Positions 16,154-25,704 of a stretch of 64,000 bases of DNA are shown in pieces; the stretch's first letter is position 1, and each line of letters begins with the position of its first letter. The translations under genes and the position numbers were made by a program. The notes under the pieces were generated by a model. That model searched no databases. It had not been told where the DNA came from and saw only the letters and a program-made list of their open reading frames with translations. Source of the DNA: Marinobacter sp. (GTDB lineage: Bacteria; Pseudomonadota; Gammaproteobacteria; Pseudomonadales; Oleiphilaceae); NCBI GenBank assembly GCA_014359475.1, contig JACIZI010000002.1, forward strand, positions 1 through 64,000. The letters run 5' to 3'.

Positions 16154-17743
16154 ATGTTGGATGCCAATCTCAAGGATCAATTGAAAGCCTATCTCGAAAA
16201 GCTGCAGCAGCCGATCGAGCTGGTCGCTGCCTATGATGACAGCGCCAAGGCCAAAGAGCTGAAAGAGCTGCTGGAGGAAATCGAACCGCTGTCTGACAAG
16301 ATCGGCCTGCGTACCGAGGACCGTCAGGACGTGCGCCGCCCGTCTTTTGCCATACAGCGGGTGGGCAGCGATGTGGAAGTGCGCTTTGCCGGTATCCCCA
16401 TGGGGCACGAATTTACCTCCCTGGTGCTGGCGCTGTTGCAGGTGGGTGGTCACCCGTCCAAAGCCTCCCGGGAAGTGATTGAGCAGGTTCAGTCTCTTGA
16501 CGGTGAGTACGAGTTCGAGACGTTCTTCTCCCTGTCCTGTCAGAACTGCCCCGACGTGGTTCAGGCCCTGAACCTGATGAGTGTACTGAACCCGAAAATC
16601 AAGCACACCGCCATTGACGGTGCCCTGTTCCAGGACGAAGTGGAGCAGAAAGAAGTGATGGCGGTGCCCAGTGTATTCCTGAACGGTGAGTCCTGGGCTC
16701 AGGGTCGCATGACTCTGGAAGAGATTGTCTCGCGCCTGGACAGCAAATCCGCCGAGAAAGAAGCACAGAAGATTAACCAGAAAGAGCCGTTTGAGGTACT
16801 GGTGATCGGTGGCGGTCCGGCCGGTTCGTCTGCTGCCATCTATGCCGCACGTAAGGGCATCGCCACCGGTATTGCTGCGGAACGTTTCGGTGGCCAGGTG
16901 GCGGACACCATGGGTATCGAGAACCTGATTTCCGTGCCCTATACCGAAGGCCCCAAACTGGTGGCGGCCATGGAGCAGCACGTCAGGGAATACGACGTGG
17001 ACATCATGAACATGCAGCGGGCCGAGAAGCTGGTGCCGGCCAGCCAGCGGGGTGGTCTGCACCTGGTGCAGCTGGCCAATGGCGGCTCTCTGAAGGCCCG
17101 CAGCGTGATTCTTGCTACCGGGGCCCGCTGGCGCCAGCTGGGTGTGCCGGGGGAAGAGGAATACCGCAACAAGGGTGTGGCTTACTGCCCGCACTGTGAC
17201 GGTCCACTGTTCAAGGGCAAGCGGGTGGCCGTAATCGGCGGTGGCAACTCCGGTGTTGAGGCCGCAATCGATCTGGCCGGCATCGTGGGTCACGTGACAC
17301 TGATCGAGTTCGGTGACCAGCTGCGCGCGGACGAGGTGCTGCAGAAAAAGCTGCGCAGCCTGAAGAATGTGGAGATCATCACCTCCGGTCAGACCACTGA
17401 GATTACCGGGGAGAACGGCAAGGTGAACGGACTTCAGTATACCGATCGTAATTCCGGTGAGAGCCACCACGTGGCCCTGGAAGGCGTGTTCGTACAGATC
17501 GGTCTGGTGCCCAACACCGAATGGCTGAAAGGTGGTCCGGTGGAACTGAACCGCCACGGCGAGATCGTCGTAGATGAAAGAGGTGAAACATCTGTGCCGG
17601 GCGTATTCGCCGCCGGAGACGCAACCACGGTGCCTTACAAACAGATTGTGATCTCCATGGGGGAAGGATCCAAGGCTGCCCTGAGCGCCTTCGATTTCCT
17701 CATTCGCAACGAGGCTCCGGCCGCAGACGATGCGGCGGCCTGA
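16154..17743 (+). CDS. ahpF: Alkyl hydroperoxide reductase subunit F (NADH:peroxiredoxin disulfide reductase)
   Basis: The 529-residue flavoprotein transfers electrons from NADH to AhpC. Residues 1-200 form the tandem thioredoxin-fold N-terminal domain with the CQNC motif ([11 protein letters not shown]). An FAD-binding segment [19 protein letters not shown] follows, then the redox-active CPHC ([11 protein letters not shown]), the NADH-binding [17 protein letters not shown] and the C-terminal FAD segment [15 protein letters not shown]. All expected domains are present and the length is typical. A GGGGGA run lies about ten bases before the ATG. Confidence 0.97.
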   Translation: MLDANLKDQLKAYLEKLQQPIELVAAYDDSAKAKELKELLEEIEPLSDKIGLRTEDRQDVRRPSFAIQRVGSDVEVRFAGIPMGHEFTSLVLALLQVGGHPSKASREVIEQVQSLDGEYEFETFFSLSCQNCPDVVQALNLMSVLNPKIKHTAIDGALFQDEVEQKEVMAVPSVFLNGESWAQGRMTLEEIVSRLDSKSAEKEAQKINQKEPFEVLVIGGGPAGSSAAIYAARKGIATGIAAERFGGQVADTMGIENLISVPYTEGPKLVAAMEQHVREYDVDIMNMQRAEKLVPASQRGGLHLVQLANGGSLKARSVILATGARWRQLGVPGEEEYRNKGVAYCPHCDGPLFKGKRVAVIGGGNSGVEAAIDLAGIVGHVTLIEFGDQLRADEVLQKKLRSLKNVEIITSGQTTEITGENGKVNGLQYTDRNSGESHHVALEGVFVQIGLVPNTEWLKGGPVELNRHGEIVVDERGETSVPGVFAAGDATTVPYKQIVISMGEGSKAALSAFDFLIRNEAPAADDAAA

Positions 17744-17817
17744 CCGGGCCACCCAGGAAGATGAACGCTTCGATCTGAACGCAAAGGCTGACCCCTTCCA
17801 ACCTGTGCGTTGTTTGC

Positions 17818-17847
17818 CCCGCCTTCCTTCTGGTTGGCGGGTTTTTT
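17818..17847 (+). terminator. Intrinsic terminator after ahpF
   Basis: Six-base arms CCCGCC and GGCGGG flank a 12-base loop and are followed by six T residues. Confidence 0.8.
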
Positions 17848-17998
17848 AGTTTGCCTCCGGAATCCGGCCATACTGGCTATTGCAACGGGACCGGTATTGC
17901 ACTTGAGCCAATTCATCGGGTGAAAAGAGTAGGGTATCTTGGCGGTAAGACAGACGAACTGTCGCCGATAACAACAGTGATTCCGAGAGGTCCCGGAT

Positions 17999-19528
17999 AT
18001 GAGTAAACAGCATTTTGATGTCATTATTGTCGGAGCCGGCATTTCCGGTATCGGCATGGCCTGTCACCTCCAGCGTGAATGTCCGGACAAGTCCTTCACC
18101 ATACTGGAGCGCCGTGAAAATATGGGTGGGACCTGGGATCTTTTCCGCTACCCGGGTATCCGCTCGGACTCCGACATGTTCACGTTTGGCTACAATTTCC
18201 GGCCCTGGACCGGTGGCAAGGTGCTGGCGGACGGGCCGTCCATCAAGAATTATGTGCGCGAGACCGCCCGTGAAAACGGTGTCGACAAAAAAATCCAGTT
18301 CGGCATCAAGGTGACGGATGCAGACTGGTCGAGTGCCGACAAGTGCTGGAAGCTCAAGGCGGTGCGCGAGCAATCCGGCGAGGAACTGGAATTTACCACC
18401 TCGTTCATGGTCGGCTGCACCGGCTATTACAACTACGATGAAGGCTACAAGCCGGAATTCCCCGGGGAGAAGGACTTCAAGGGTCAGATTGTGCACCCCC
18501 AGCATTGGCCGGAGGGCCTGGATTACGCCGGTAAGAAGGTCGTTGTGATAGGGAGCGGTGCCACCGCCATTACCCTGGTGCCCACCATGGCCAAGGAGGC
18601 TGCCCATATCACCATGCTGCAGCGTTCTCCCACCTATCTGCTGCCGCTCCCATCGGTGGACAAGGTGGCCCTCAGCCTGCAGAAGGTGTTACCGGCAAAG
18701 CTGGCCTACAAACTGACCCGTGCCCGCAATATTGCCGCGGCGCGTATAATGTTCGAGCGCTCCAAGAAAAACCCGAAACTGATGCGCCGTTTGTTCCTTG
18801 GCATCACCCGTACACAGCTCGGCGGCAAGGTGGACATGAAGCACTTCAGCCCGGACTACAATCCCTGGGACCAGCGGCTGTGTGTGGTCAAGGACGGGGA
18901 TCTGTTCAAGTCCCTTAAATCCGGTGAAGCCTCCATTGTCACCGACAATATCGACCGCTTCACCGAGAAGGGTATTCTCCTGAAATCCGGCCAGGAGCTG
19001 GAGGCGGATATTATCATCCCGGCCACCGGGCTGAATATCCAGATGCTTGGCGGTATCAAACCACGGGTGGATGGCAAAGAAGTCGTTATGAAGGACAAGA
19101 TCATCTATAAGAATGTGATGGTCGAGGGTGTTCCCAATGCCGGTATGATCTTCGGCTACACCAATATTTCCTGGACGCTCAAGGCTGATATTGCAGCCGA
19201 GTACCTGTGCCGGTTGTTGAACTACATGGACAGACACAAGATCAGCACCGTGGTGCCCCGTGATACGGAAAACAGTCGTGGCGAGGATACCATCATGGGC
19301 GCCCTGAATTCGGGCTACATCATGCGCGCCAAGGACCGCCTGCCCCGTCAGGGTACCCATGGTCCCTGGAAATCATCGGATAACTACCTGGAGGATGTAA
19401 AAATCCTGCGCTTTGATCCGATTGATGACGGTTATCTGGAGTTTGACGGCAAACGTAGCCGCAGTGGCAAAAGCGACAGCCATACCGGCTTCCTCAGGCC
19501 GCTGCGTTCGGCGCTGTTTGGCTCCTGA
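17999..19528 (+). CDS. Flavin-containing monooxygenase, Baeyer-Villiger type (EthA-like)
   Basis: This 509-residue enzyme should insert oxygen next to a carbonyl or oxidise sulfur using NADPH, FAD and O2. The FAD-binding motif is GAGISG (residues 12-17) and the NADP-binding motif is VVVIGSGATAI. The Baeyer-Villiger fingerprint F-x-G-x3-H-x3-W-P is exact at residues 160-171 (FKGQIVHPQHWP). The DLFRYPGIRSDSDMFTFGY segment is typical of the EthA branch. It is a single-gene unit between two terminators. The substrate is unknown; ketones from hydrocarbon degradation are a guess. Confidence 0.88.
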   Translation: MSKQHFDVIIVGAGISGIGMACHLQRECPDKSFTILERRENMGGTWDLFRYPGIRSDSDMFTFGYNFRPWTGGKVLADGPSIKNYVRETARENGVDKKIQFGIKVTDADWSSADKCWKLKAVREQSGEELEFTTSFMVGCTGYYNYDEGYKPEFPGEKDFKGQIVHPQHWPEGLDYAGKKVVVIGSGATAITLVPTMAKEAAHITMLQRSPTYLLPLPSVDKVALSLQKVLPAKLAYKLTRARNIAAARIMFERSKKNPKLMRRLFLGITRTQLGGKVDMKHFSPDYNPWDQRLCVVKDGDLFKSLKSGEASIVTDNIDRFTEKGILLKSGQELEADIIIPATGLNIQMLGGIKPRVDGKEVVMKDKIIYKNVMVEGVPNAGMIFGYTNISWTLKADIAAEYLCRLLNYMDRHKISTVVPRDTENSRGEDTIMGALNSGYIMRAKDRLPRQGTHGPWKSSDNYLEDVKILRFDPIDDGYLEFDGKRSRSGKSDSHTGFLRPLRSALFGS

Positions 19529-19533
19529 CCGGG

Positions 19534-19560
19534 GAGGGGCTGTGCGGCCCCTCTTTATTA
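19534..19560 (+). terminator. Intrinsic terminator after the EthA-like gene
   Basis: GAGGGGC (19534-19540) pairs with GCCCCTC (19547-19553) around a six-base loop, followed by a T-rich tail. Confidence 0.8.
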
Positions 19561-19666
19561 CACTGAGGCCCGGGCCTGTCCCAATTCCCGTAATTGCGGA
19601 TAGGCAAGGCCCCCAGGCATCCTTACCATGGCTCCTCTGATGATCAACTGACCGGGGAAGCCGCCC

Positions 19667-20974
19667 TTGCCGTACCACTTGCGTTCCATTCTTGCCTACC
19701 TTGCGCTGCTTGCCGCCGTGCTGTCGCCGCTGCCCGGTATGGAGCTGGCGGGGGCGGTGGCGGTCAGTCTGGCGGTGGTGCTGGGCTGGCGTGACATGCG
19801 CTGGGTGCCGCGGGCGGTATTTGCGGTGGCGGTACTGATGCTGCTGTTTGCCCTGGGCCATGATCCGGGACTGGTGGTCACGGCGGCAGGCAACATGACC
19901 CGGTTGGCGGGCCTGGTGCTGGCGGTGATGTTGCTGTCCAGCGTATTGGGGCGCTCGCGGGATCTGCAGCGGATTTCCGCCAGTTTGTTCGGCGGCAAGC
20001 CGCTGACTCGCTATCTCAGCCTGGCTTACGGCACCTCGCTGGTGTCGGTGCCGCTGAATTTCGGATCGGTGGCGGTGGTGGGCAGCCTGGTTGCCGAGCG
20101 GCTGAGCCGTCACGGTGACTCCGCTGCAACCCGCAATGCTACTCGTGCGGTGCTGCGTGGGTTTGGGGTGGCACCCATTTTTTCGCCACTGTCGATTTCC
20201 GTGGTACTCACCCTCACCTTGCTGCCCGGGCTGGGTATTGCTCCCTTGCTTTCGCTGGCCATTCCTTTCTCCGTTCTGCTGGTGCTGGCCGGCCTGCGCT
20301 GGCGGGAGCCGGAGCCCGCGCTGGAGCTGCCAGCACCGCAACCGCGGGCGGGGGTTGCCAGTTGGCTTCGCTTTACCGGCATGATCCTGGCGGTCTGCGC
20401 GGGTGTTTTCTGGCTCAGCCACGACTATCAGCTCAGTTACGCCCATGCGGTGGCGTTGAGTTGTCTTGGCGCGGTGCTGGTGTACCGGTTGACGGAATTG
20501 TTGCATGGTGAGCGTCATCCTGTGTCCGGCATGGCCAATGTCAGCAATGAACTGGCCATTGTGGGTGGATCGGCGTTTATCGGGGCTGTTATCAGCGGGA
20601 TGGTGCTGGGGCAGATGAGTGGTGATCCACAGTTGCCGGTCTGGCTATGGGCAGTGCTGGCGGCCTGTGTGCCCTGGCTGTTCTATGTGGCTGGCCTGGG
20701 CGGCATGAACCCGATTGTGGTCGGTACCCTGGTGGGTGGTGTTCTGGGCTCTGTATGGCCGGGCGGGGCGGAAATCGGCCTGGGCATTGCCATGGTTACA
20801 GGCTGGGGCATTACCGCCTTCGGTACGCCCTTTGCTGCCAATGCCCTGATTATGGAGCGGCTGACCGGTTACCGGGCGCGGGATGCCTCCTTCCGCTGGA
20901 GTCTGGCGCTATCCCTGTCCGGCCTCGGCATCGCCAGTTTGCTGGCAGCATCGCTGACGCTCTGGCTGGCGTGA
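19667..20974 (+). CDS. Multi-spanning membrane protein, putative permease of unknown substrate
   Basis: The 435-residue protein has about ten to twelve membrane segments and pseudo-symmetry typical of secondary transporters: glycine-rich loops near LSLAYGTSLVSVPLNFGSVAVVGSLVAERLS in the first half and VTGWGITAFGTPFAANALIMERLTGYRARD in the second. I do not recognise a specific family. The start is taken as the TTG at 19667, with GGGGA eight bases upstream; a further TTG at 19679 and an ATG near 19739 are alternatives. It appears monocistronic. Confidence 0.65.
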   Translation: MPYHLRSILAYLALLAAVLSPLPGMELAGAVAVSLAVVLGWRDMRWVPRAVFAVAVLMLLFALGHDPGLVVTAAGNMTRLAGLVLAVMLLSSVLGRSRDLQRISASLFGGKPLTRYLSLAYGTSLVSVPLNFGSVAVVGSLVAERLSRHGDSAATRNATRAVLRGFGVAPIFSPLSISVVLTLTLLPGLGIAPLLSLAIPFSVLLVLAGLRWREPEPALELPAPQPRAGVASWLRFTGMILAVCAGVFWLSHDYQLSYAHAVALSCLGAVLVYRLTELLHGERHPVSGMANVSNELAIVGGSAFIGAVISGMVLGQMSGDPQLPVWLWAVLAACVPWLFYVAGLGGMNPIVVGTLVGGVLGSVWPGGAEIGLGIAMVTGWGITAFGTPFAANALIMERLTGYRARDASFRWSLALSLSGLGIASLLAASLTLWLA

Positions 20975-21214
20975 CAGCTGCCTATAGCTATTCCGGGGCC
21001 GCTCTGTTATTGTGCCTGCATCCTGCCTCTAAGGATTTCCGCAGTTTCTGGCCAACGGCCGCTTTGCGAACCATCCATACGACCCGTCAGAGGACGTCAT
21101 CCTGCCAATCGCAGGTGACCGTAGTCGTCATTTTTCCATGAATCATCATGGCATCTGCCCGCATTCACCCGTTGATGGTGGTCGTCGGGGCAGAATCATA
21201 AGAGTAGATCCTAT

Positions 21215-22504
21215 ATGAGTTTTTCTTCCCTCGGTTTGTCCGAGCAGTTGGTCCGTGCCACCACCGATCAGGGCTATGAAACCCCGTCCCCCATCCAGCA
21301 GCAGGCCATTCCTGCGGTGTTGTCCGGTCGGGACGTTATGGCTGCGGCCCAGACCGGTACCGGTAAGACCGCTGGTTTTACACTGCCTCTTTTGCAACGT
21401 CTGGCGGAAAACCCGCGCAACGGCAAAGGCCCCCGCGTGCTGATTCTGGCACCGACCCGGGAACTGGCAGCGCAGGTTCACGACAGTGTGAATCTGTACA
21501 GCAAGTATGTGCCCACTAAAGCCGCTGTGGTGTTTGGCGGTGTGAAAATCAACCCGCAGATGATGAAGCTGCGCAAGGGCGTGGACGTACTGGTGGCGAC
21601 GCCGGGTCGTCTGATGGACCTGTACCAGCAGAATGCGGTGCGCTTCAACGAAGTGGAAATCCTGGTACTGGACGAAGCCGACCGCATGCTGGACATGGGC
21701 TTTATCCGCGACATCCGCAAGATCCTTGCGCTGTTGCCGGCCAAACGCCAGAATCTGCTGTTCTCCGCGACTTTCTCCGGAGAGATCCGCAAGCTGGCGG
21801 AAGGCCTGCTGGACAATCCGGTTCAGGTGGAAGTGGCCGCCCGCAACACCGCTGCCGACAACATCAAGCAGTCCGTATACCCGGTAGACCAGAACCAGAA
21901 AACGGCCCTGCTGAGCAAACTGGTGCGTGAGAATGGCTGGGAGCAGGTACTGGTGTTTACCCGCACCAAGCACGGAGCCAACCGTCTCACCCAGAAGCTG
22001 GAACGCGACGGTATTACCGCTGCGGCGATTCACGGCAACAAGTCCCAGGGTGCCCGTACCCGCGCACTGGCGGATTTCAAGGCCGGTGAGGTGCGTGTGC
22101 TGGTGGCCACGGATATTGCTGCCCGAGGTCTGGATATAAAACAGCTGCCTCAGGTGGTGAACTTCGAGCTGCCCAATGTGCCGGAAGACTATGTGCACCG
22201 TATTGGTCGCACCGGCCGGGCCGGCGAAAGTGGCCATGCCCTGTCGCTGGTGAGCGCCGATGAAGGCAAGATGCTGGCTGGCATTGAAAGACTGATCAAG
22301 AAGCAGCTGCCGCGCACGGAAGTGGAGGGTTTTGAGCCGACCAACAACCTGCCGCTGAAGCCGAAGGGCAAGCCGGATCCGTCACGGGCCCGCAACCGCA
22401 ATGGCAGTGGCGGAAATAATGGAAAAGGCCGGAGCTTTGCTGGCAAGCCAGGCGGTCGGAGTCAGTCTGCTCGCAACGGATCGCGTCAGGGCGCCGGGGC
22501 GTAA
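21215..22504 (+). CDS. rhlE: DEAD-box ATP-dependent RNA helicase RhlE
   Basis: The 429-residue helicase has all core motifs: Q motif (SPIQQQAIP), Walker A AQTGTGKT (residues 45-52), [25 protein letters not shown] (153-156), SAT (184-186), the [14 protein letters not shown] segment and [10 protein letters not shown]. The C-terminal tail from about residue 370 is rich in R, G, N and S and should bind RNA, as in RhlE proteins that act in ribosome and RNA metabolism. It lies alone. Its stop codon is close to the hairpin that seems to terminate ompW from the other side. Confidence 0.93.
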   Translation: MSFSSLGLSEQLVRATTDQGYETPSPIQQQAIPAVLSGRDVMAAAQTGTGKTAGFTLPLLQRLAENPRNGKGPRVLILAPTRELAAQVHDSVNLYSKYVPTKAAVVFGGVKINPQMMKLRKGVDVLVATPGRLMDLYQQNAVRFNEVEILVLDEADRMLDMGFIRDIRKILALLPAKRQNLLFSATFSGEIRKLAEGLLDNPVQVEVAARNTAADNIKQSVYPVDQNQKTALLSKLVRENGWEQVLVFTRTKHGANRLTQKLERDGITAAAIHGNKSQGARTRALADFKAGEVRVLVATDIAARGLDIKQLPQVVNFELPNVPEDYVHRIGRTGRAGESGHALSLVSADEGKMLAGIERLIKKQLPRTEVEGFEPTNNLPLKPKGKPDPSRARNRNGSGGNNGKGRSFAGKPGGRSQSARNGSRQGAGA

Positions 22505-22507
22505 GGC

Positions 22508-22535
22508 AAAAAAAGGCGGGGCCCGAAGGCCCCGC
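22508..22535 (-). terminator. Intrinsic terminator for ompW (minus strand)
   Basis: GCGGGGCC (22516-22523) pairs with GGCCCCGC (22528-22535) around a CGAA loop. On the minus strand the hairpin is followed by a run of seven T residues (22514-22508), so it serves ompW. A second inverted repeat (GTGCTGT/ACAGCAC) lies nearer the ompW stop. Confidence 0.8.
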
Positions 22536-22598
22536 GAAGAAAAGCGCTGTGCTGTCTGTATCTCCCGCAGACATTAACAACAGCACGGCACAGGGAGA

Positions 22599-23327
22599 TC
22601 AGAATTTGTAGGTAAAGCCGACCATGTACACCATCGGGTCGATCTCGACTTCGAACTCGTCGGTTTTAGCCGCCTGGTTACCATTTCCGTCATACACTTT
22701 GACAGTGGCATCGGTGTTGATGTCCGCCCACCAGATCGCCGCATTCAGGCCGAAGTTCTCGCTCAGCATGTAATCCAGCCCCAGTTCGACAGCCACCCCA
22801 ACGCTGTCATCAAGATCCAGCGATGTGGTCGCGCCGGGTATGTTGTATTCGCCGGCGACAACGGTGTTCAGCGTGTCCGAAGTCTTTTCCTCGAAAAAGG
22901 TGGTGTAGTTGACACCCACACCCACGTAGGGCTGCAGTGACGCGGTGCTTGCCATCGGGAAGTACTGTAGTGTCAAAGTGGGTGGCAGGTGCTTGGTCTG
23001 GCCCAGGTTAATATCTTCGGACAGATCACCGCCGCCATTGATGTTGTGCTTGAACGGTGTGGCTGCCAGGAGGCCTATACCCAGGTTACTGGTGACCATA
23101 TAGGTTGCCCGCAGGCCAAGCTGGGAATTGCTGTCGACGGAGGCTTTCGAGTCAACGCCGTTCAGCAACGGGTTGCCCCCCACGGTGATGGAGTCGCTGG
23201 AATCGTCCGGATCGACATGGACCGCGCCGGCCCGCAGGATGAAATCACCTGCTTCAAAGGCCTGAGCTGCCGGAGTGAGTGCCAGCAGGCTGGCAGCAGC
23301 AACACTGAGAGTAAGTGAACGGGACAT
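22599..23327 (-). CDS. ompW: OmpW-family outer membrane protein
   Basis: The 242-residue precursor has a signal peptide ending at PAAQA (about residue 23) and a mature domain forming an eight-stranded barrel. It starts FEAGDFILRAGAVHVDPDDSS and ends with the outer-membrane signature VYMVGFTYKF. The segment PPTLTLQYFPMASTASLQPYVGVGVNYTTFFEE is characteristic of OmpW. Family members pass small hydrophobic molecules and respond to oxygen or stress. The ATG at 23327 follows AAGGAG; an upstream in-frame start at 23360 lacks such a site. Two FNR-like boxes lie upstream. Confidence 0.93.
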   Translation of the reverse strand: MSRSLTLSVAAASLLALTPAAQAFEAGDFILRAGAVHVDPDDSSDSITVGGNPLLNGVDSKASVDSNSQLGLRATYMVTSNLGIGLLAATPFKHNINGGGDLSEDINLGQTKHLPPTLTLQYFPMASTASLQPYVGVGVNYTTFFEEKTSDTLNTVVAGEYNIPGATTSLDLDDSVGVAVELGLDYMLSENFGLNAAIWWADINTDATVKVYDGNGNQAAKTDEFEVEIDPMVYMVGFTYKF

Positions 23328-23387
23328 CGTTATCTCCTTGACCTGTAATGTGATGGTCACAGGTTACCGCCTGGCAGGATGCAAAAA

Positions 23388-23401
23388 TTGATTTGGCTCA
23401 A
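23388..23401. promoter_or_regulatory. FNR/Anr-like box, proximal to ompW
   Basis: TTGATTTGGCTCAA has the TTGA-N6-TCAA palindrome and matches TTGAT-N4-ATCAA at nine of ten specified bases. It sits 61 bases upstream of the ompW start codon, a distance that could suit activation near -41. Confidence 0.6.
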
Positions 23402-23437
23402 GAAACCCCGGACATCGTCCCCTAGTCGGGCAGCAGC

Positions 23438-23451
23438 TTGATCTGGCTCAA
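23438..23451. promoter_or_regulatory. FNR/Anr-like box, distal to ompW
   Basis: TTGATCTGGCTCAA differs from the proximal box at one base and lies exactly 50 bases from it. The hxlR-type gene ends at 23470, pointing away from the boxes' likely target, so ompW is the only gene reading away from them. Confidence 0.6.
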
Positions 23452-23469
23452 AAAATAGGGAGAGTGGTG

Positions 23470-23946
23470 CTAACGGGTCTTGCGGTTGGCGGTTTGCCTG
23501 GTATCGGGTTCTTCCCGCACAAAGACATCCCGTATGGTCAGCGGCTGACCGTCCGCATCCTGCACCTGCATGGTGCCAACAGGGCGGCCGGAGGCGCGGT
23601 CGCGCAGGTCCAGAGCCTGGCCGTCCGGGGCCGGATTCCATTTGTCGCCCCATTGGCGCAGAGCGATCACCACCGGGAACAGGTCCCGGCCCTTATCCGT
23701 CAGGCGGTATTCGAAGCGGGAGCCGTGCTCGCCGACGTCCACCTTGCGCAATACTTTATTGCTGACCAGCCGTTCCAGGCGGTCACAGAGTATGTTGCGG
23801 GCAATGCCCAGTTCCCTCTGGAAGTCCACAAAGCGCCGTGTGCCATACATGGCCTGCAGCACGATCAGCAGCGACCACCAGTCCCCTACTTCGTCCAGGG
23901 CCCGGGCGACGGAGCAGCTGGAATCATCAAAACGTTTTCTGATCAT
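23470..23946 (-). CDS. HxlR-family winged-helix transcriptional regulator
   Basis: The 158-residue protein carries the HxlR (MarR-like) winged helix: SCSVARALDEVGDWWSLLIVLQAMYGTRRFVDFQRELGIARNILCDRLERLVSNKVL, then the wing (residues about 70-90) and RDLFPVVIALRQWGDKW. A cysteine at about residue 11, typical of redox- or electrophile-sensing members, is present (SSCSVA). A variable C-terminal extension of about 45 residues follows. It is divergent from the old yellow enzyme gene with duplicated repeats between them, so it most likely controls that gene and itself. Confidence 0.9.
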   Translation of the reverse strand: MIRKRFDDSSCSVARALDEVGDWWSLLIVLQAMYGTRRFVDFQRELGIARNILCDRLERLVSNKVLRKVDVGEHGSRFEYRLTDKGRDLFPVVIALRQWGDKWNPAPDGQALDLRDRASGRPVGTMQVQDADGQPLTIRDVFVREEPDTRQTANRKTR

Positions 23947-23967
23947 GGGAGAAGTCTACCTAAAACG

Positions 23968-24016
23968 GTTGCATTTTAGAACCAGATTAAATAGAGTTGC
24001 ATAAAGCAACCAGATT
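23968..24016. promoter_or_regulatory. Duplicated operator between the HxlR-type regulator and the old yellow enzyme gene
   Basis: Two 21-base segments (23968-23988 and 23996-24016) agree at 16 positions, each starting GTTGCAT and ending ACCAGATT, 28 bases apart. Each is also partly self-complementary (GGTT...AACC and GTTGC...GCAAC). Tandem half-palindromes between divergent genes fit binding of the adjacent HxlR dimer. Confidence 0.65.
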
Positions 24017-24046
24017 TACCATCACTGCGATGCCAGGAGATCAACG

Positions 24047-25159
24047 ATGTCCATGAACCTGGGCCCGATATTCGAGCCGTTTACCGTCCACAACCTGACC
24101 CTGAAAAACCGCGTGGCCATGGCCCCGATGACCCGCAACTTCTCCCCTGGCGGTGTGCCCGGTGAGGATGTAGCGGCCTACTACCGCCGCCGTGCGGAGA
24201 ACGGGGTGGGTCTGTTGATTACCGAAGGCACCACCGTCAATCACATCGCCGCCAACGGCTATCCGAATGTGCCGGCTTTCCACGGTGAACGGGCCCTGGC
24301 TGGCTGGAAAAAGGTGGTGGAGGCGGTGCACGGTGCCGGGGGCGCCATCTTCCCGCAGCTGTGGCACGTGGGTGCGGTGCGACAGGAAGGTACCGAACCG
24401 GATCCGTCAGTCCCCGGCTACAGTCCGTCTGGTCTTTTTGCGCCGGGCAAGCCGAACGGCAAGGCCATGACCAGGGCAGACATTGACGATGTGATCAAGG
24501 CCTTTGCCGACGCCGCCCGGGATGCCAGGGCGCTGGGTTTTGATGGCGTGGAAATCCACGGGGCCCATGGTTACCTGCTGGATCAGTTTCTGTGGGAAGG
24601 TACCAACCAGCGGGAGGACGAGTACGGCGGCAGCCTGGAAAAGCGCCTGCGTTTTGTGGTGGAAATCGTAGAAGCGGTACGCCACCGGGTAGGCCCGGAT
24701 TATCCGATCATGCTGCGCTTTTCTCAGTGGAAACAGCAGGATTACGAGGCAAAGCTGGTGCATTCCCCCGAAGAGCTGGAGCGTTTCCTCAAGCCGCTGG
24801 TGGATGCCGGTGTGGATATCTTCCACGCTTCCACCCGCCGCTTCTGGGAGCCGGAGTTTGCAGGCTCCAACCTGAACCTGGCCGGCTGGACCCAAAAGCT
24901 GTCCGGCAAGCCGGCCATGTCCGTGGGCAGTGTAGGCCTGACCGAGGACTTCATCAGCGGCACCTTCGCCAGCAAGCAGGAATCCGTTGCGCAGTCCGGC
25001 ATCGATGAACTGGTGGAGCGAATGGCCAACCACGAATTCGAGCTGATTGCCGTGGGCCGTGCCCTGCTGCAGGACCCGCAGTGGCTGACCAAGATCAAGG
25101 AAGGTCGTCGTGATGAAGTGGAGGCGTTCGCCAAAAAGTCGTTGGAGGCGCTTTACTGA
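24047..25159 (+). CDS. Old yellow enzyme-family NADH:flavin oxidoreductase
   Basis: The 370-residue FMN enzyme has a TIM-barrel fold that reduces activated C=C bonds. Visible features are the N-terminal LGPIFEPFTVHNLTLKNRVAMAPMTRNFSPGG, the QLWHVGA strand, the active-site EIHGAHGYLLDQFLWEGTNQREDEYGGSLEKRLRF and the phosphate-binding C-terminal AVGRALLQDP. Instead of the usual HAxH/N-x-x-H pairing I see H-G-A-H in GVEIHGAHGYLL. AGGAG lies seven bases before the ATG. Control by the divergent HxlR-type regulator suggests induction by reactive electrophiles, which is inference. Confidence 0.92.
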   Translation: MSMNLGPIFEPFTVHNLTLKNRVAMAPMTRNFSPGGVPGEDVAAYYRRRAENGVGLLITEGTTVNHIAANGYPNVPAFHGERALAGWKKVVEAVHGAGGAIFPQLWHVGAVRQEGTEPDPSVPGYSPSGLFAPGKPNGKAMTRADIDDVIKAFADAARDARALGFDGVEIHGAHGYLLDQFLWEGTNQREDEYGGSLEKRLRFVVEIVEAVRHRVGPDYPIMLRFSQWKQQDYEAKLVHSPEELERFLKPLVDAGVDIFHASTRRFWEPEFAGSNLNLAGWTQKLSGKPAMSVGSVGLTEDFISGTFASKQESVAQSGIDELVERMANHEFELIAVGRALLQDPQWLTKIKEGRRDEVEAFAKKSLEALY

Positions 25160-25186
25160 TCGCCGCAGGCAGAGGCCCGGGGTACG

Positions 25187-25218
25187 GCGGGAAGCCCGAA
25201 GAACACTGTGCTTCCCGC
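25187..25218 (+). terminator. Hairpin after the old yellow enzyme gene, weak terminator candidate
   Basis: Perfect eight-base arms GCGGGAAG and CTTCCCGC flank 16 bases. No T-run follows, so termination is uncertain. Confidence 0.35.
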
Positions 25219-25399
25219 TGATATGCTCTATGCTTTCACGTGTGGACTGCTGATTGAATGTGAAGCGGTGGCATGCCTCCCTCCGGGTTTGTCGGCGTGT
25301 CTCTGCCCTTGTGGTTACGGTGATGTGTCGTCATGGTAACCCGAACCCTGACTGAAACCGGTATGATAAAGGGATATAACCGACAGGAGACTAGGGACG

Positions 25400-25702
25400 A
25401 TGACATTCAGAGCTTTCGCAATTACCACACTCGCTGTCCTGGTAGTGGGGGGGTGTGCGTCGGTTGGCCGGGATTTTCCCACCCATCCGGTCGACCAGAT
25501 CACGTTGGATGAAACCACCCGGGCGCAGATCCAGGAGATGTTCGGTGACCCGTGGCGCACCGGCATTGAGGACGGCAAGCGCACCTGGACCTACGGTAAG
25601 TACCGCTGGTCGGCCTTTGGTGAGGCAGAAACCACGGATCTGGTGGTGCGGTTCAATGAGGATGGCACAGTGGATTCCTATGTCTACAATACCACTGAAT
25701 AA
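25400..25702 (+). CDS. Small outer-membrane lipoprotein, BamE/SmpA-like
   Basis: The 100-residue precursor has a lipoprotein signal with lipobox VVGGC (lipidated cysteine at residue 19). The mature part has the helix and strand pattern of the BamE/OmlA fold: DEttRAQIQEMFGDPWRTGIEDGKRTWTYGKYRWSAFGEAETTDLVVRFNEDGTVDSY. That domain typically helps assemble or stabilise envelope complexes. It is shorter than BamE itself and is not next to fur or recN, so it is probably a paralogue. The ExoD gene starts two bases later. Confidence 0.8.
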   Translation: MTFRAFAITTLAVLVVGGCASVGRDFPTHPVDQITLDETTRAQIQEMFGDPWRTGIEDGKRTWTYGKYRWSAFGEAETTDLVVRFNEDGTVDSYVYNTTE

Positions 25703-25704
25703 CA

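Noticed and set aside
16133-17752. A 539-codon open frame on the minus strand opposite ahpF
   Set aside because: Its product has no recognisable domain, is rich in His, Gln and Leu as expected for the complement of GC-rich coding DNA, and lies fully opposite the well-supported ahpF.
20975-21214. Possible small gene or RNA between the permease and rhlE
   Set aside because: No frame with a ribosome site, no stable hairpin with a T-run, and no recognisable riboswitch or RNA motif.
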